Below, in pieces: positions 4,998 to 6,065 of a stretch of DNA of 6,065 nucleotides. Below the pieces are notes generated by a model. The model had not been told where the DNA came from. It made no database searches and saw nothing but the letters and a program-made list of their open reading frames with translations. The DNA is taken from positions 1 to 6,065 of the forward strand of contig JAFDCW010000311.1 in the NCBI GenBank assembly GCA_019312705.1, written 5' to 3'. Made by a program: the position numbers and the translations under genes. The stretch's first letter is position 1; each line of letters opens with the position of its first letter. The DNA comes from Deltaproteobacteria bacterium (GTDB taxonomy: Bacteria; Myxococcota; Polyangia; Polyangiales; B10-G4).

Positions 4998-6065
4998 CCG
5001 AGGTAACGCGCTTCCCCGACGACGGGCTCTTCGGACGGTTCCTGCGGGTCTTCCGGCATCCTCTCCGGGCGCTCTCGATGGCCCTCGCGACGACCGCCGT
5101 CGCGGCGGGCGTGACCACCGGCGGCGGGGTGGTGACCGCAATCGTCGGCGCAGTTCTCGGCGTCGTCGCTGGGGAGCTCGTCGGGCGGACTCGCGTGCGC
5201 CTGCCGACGGCCCTCGGCGCCTTCGTGGTTCTCGGTGTCTTGGGACTACTGCTCGCCACTCTGGTGACAGGGTCGGAGATGTTGGCGGGGTTCTTTGGTC
5301 CAGCGAACGCTCTCGGAGTGAGCGCGATGCTGCGCTGGGGTCTCGGCGCCTTCGCCCTCGTCGGCGCCCTGCGTGTGGCCGGTGCGCGTTACCCAACGGC
5401 GATGGGCGTCGAGCTCGGAGCGGTCGTCGTCGCGGTCGGCGTGCTCTTCGCAGCGCATCGCGACGGGGTCATCGCGCGCCCGCTTTGGATCAGCGACTGG
5501 GCTTGGCAGAAGGGCATCGACCCCGCGGACATATTCCTCGCCCTCGGCGCCATCGCGGTCGTGATCCTGGCGGTTCTCCTGGTCCTCGAGATCAAGAGCG
5601 GTCGCACCGTCTCCACCCTGGTGAGCCTGCCTCTCTTGGCTCTCCTGGCCGTCGCCTGCCTCGATGTCGTGGGTCGGCCGATGCCCCAGGCCGAGGATGG
5701 CCTGGGCTTGACCACCGAAGACCAGGGCGAGCCTCCCAATCAAATGCCCGAAGACCCGGACCAAAATGGACCGGACCGAAACGGCGGCGACGGGGGCACC
5801 GAGTCGGGAGCACAGGATAGTGGCGCCGGGGGGCACGGCGATGCGGGCAGCGAATCGTCTGGCGCTTCGCCCGACAGCGGAGCGGTCGGCCGCGGCCTCG
5901 ACGGCGGCCTCGATGGAGCTAGCCAAGGCGCGTTGGATGGCGGCGCCGACGCCGGAGGTGGCGGAGGCGCGGATGCCGGAGGCGACGGCGGCGGTGGCGG
6001 CTGCGCGGATGCCGGAGGCGACGGCGGCGGTGGCGGAGGCGCGGATGCCGGAGGCGACGGCGGCG
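4994..6065 (+). CDS. Polytopic membrane protein with Asp/Gly-rich repeat tail, 3' end missing
   Basis: A GTG at 4994 overlaps the DUF58 stop as GTGA, and the frame is open for 357 codons to the window edge. I translated it by hand and found no stop. Hydrophobic segments lie at about 28-64 (probably two), 72-92, 115-129, 138-154, 179-198 and 206-223, giving roughly six membrane passes. A loop between the fifth and sixth reads ARPLWISDWAWQKGIDP (161-177), a distinctive aromatic motif likely at the membrane surface. From residue 229 the protein turns into a hydrophilic tail rich in Asp, Gly, Gln, Ser and Pro that ends in 12-residue Gly/Asp/Ala repeats from 324. I do not recognise the family. Position next to DUF58 suggests a partner in a MoxR-type envelope locus, and a further domain after the tail is possible because the end is not in the window. 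ATGs downstream would lose the first membrane segment. Confidence 0.82.
   Translation, partial: MTEVTRFPDDGLFGRFLRVFRHPLRALSMALATTAVAAGVTTGGGVVTAIVGAVLGVVAGELVGRTRVRLPTALGAFVVLGVLGLLLATLVTGSEMLAGFFGPANALGVSAMLRWGLGAFALVGALRVAGARYPTAMGVELGAVVVAVGVLFAAHRDGVIARPLWISDWAWQKGIDPADIFLALGAIAVVILAVLLVLEIKSGRTVSTLVSLPLLALLAVACLDVVGRPMPQAEDGLGLTTEDQGEPPNQMPEDPDQNGPDRNGGDGGTESGAQDSGAGGHGDAGSESSGASPDSGAVGRGLDGGLDGASQGALDGGADAGGGGGADAGGDGGGGGCADAGGDGGGGGGADAGGDGG
5963..6065 (+). repeat. 36-bp tandem repeat, at least 2.9 units, running off the window
   Basis: Units lie at 5963-5998, 5999-6034 and 6035-6065 (31 bases of the third seen). The period is set by the 11-mer GCGGATGCCGG at 5969, 6005 and 6041. Each unit encodes the 12 residues GGADAGGDGGGG in the frame of the membrane protein. 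Unit 2 differs only at GGCTGC in place of GGAGGC, giving a Cys (residue 337) instead of Gly. A degenerate partial unit (GCCGACGCCGGAGGTGGC) sits just before at 5945-5962. The multiple of three keeps the frame whatever the copy number, so the tail could vary in length between strains. The true copy number is unknown because the window ends inside the array. Confidence 0.9.

Noticed and set aside
3969..5396. 475-codon open frame on the minus strand opposite the DUF58 and membrane-protein genes
   Set aside because: It spans the junction of two well-supported plus-strand genes, is highly Arg/Pro-rich at its start, and has no domain or ribosome-binding support.
5963..6065. CRISPR array or RTX calcium-binding repeats
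   Set aside because: The units are contiguous with no spacers, and they encode protein in frame. The 12-residue unit lacks the GGxGxDxUx spacing and hydrophobic residue of RTX repeats.

Overview
The window is GC-rich (roughly 70% by eye) and densely packed bacterial DNA. It holds two divergent gene sets that share one short intergenic region (2450-2571). The GC content, frequent GTG starts, 4-nt gene overlaps, a histone-like Lys/Ala/Gly-rich protein and an Asp/Gly-rich tailed membrane protein would fit a Myxococcota/'deltaproteobacterial' type Gram-negative, but nothing here fixes the taxon.

Left half, minus strand, read from 2449 down to 91: a three-gene catabolic operon encoding a RidA/YjgF-family protein, a crotonase-fold (enoyl-CoA hydratase/isomerase family) protein and an acyl-CoA dehydrogenase. 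Both internal junctions are GTGA overlaps, so the genes are probably translationally coupled. This combination resembles the accessory genes of aerobic CoA-thioester aromatic degradation (2-aminobenzoyl-CoA or salicylyl-CoA type clusters). The CoA ligase and monooxygenase that would prove this are not in the window. The RidA protein lacks the usual substrate-binding arginine, and the crotonase lacks both hydratase glutamates but keeps an aspartate in the dienoyl-CoA-isomerase position, so default product names would mislead. A further minus-strand gene may begin at position 40 and run off the left edge.

Right half, plus strand, 2572 to the window end: four tightly spaced envelope-related genes. 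They encode a small charged low-complexity protein with one C-terminal membrane anchor, an exported protein with five mature-part cysteines and no recognised family, a membrane-anchored DUF58 protein with a degenerate MIDAS region, and a polytopic membrane protein starting with GTG at 4994. The last has about six membrane segments followed by a long Asp/Gly-rich tail ending in 36-bp (12-residue) tandem repeats, and it is cut by the window edge. DUF58 proteins usually work with MoxR AAA+ ATPases and VWA or transglutaminase partners. No MoxR gene is visible, so this set is either part of a larger MoxR-type locus continuing to the right or a variant of it. No tRNA, rRNA, CRISPR array or mobile element was seen.
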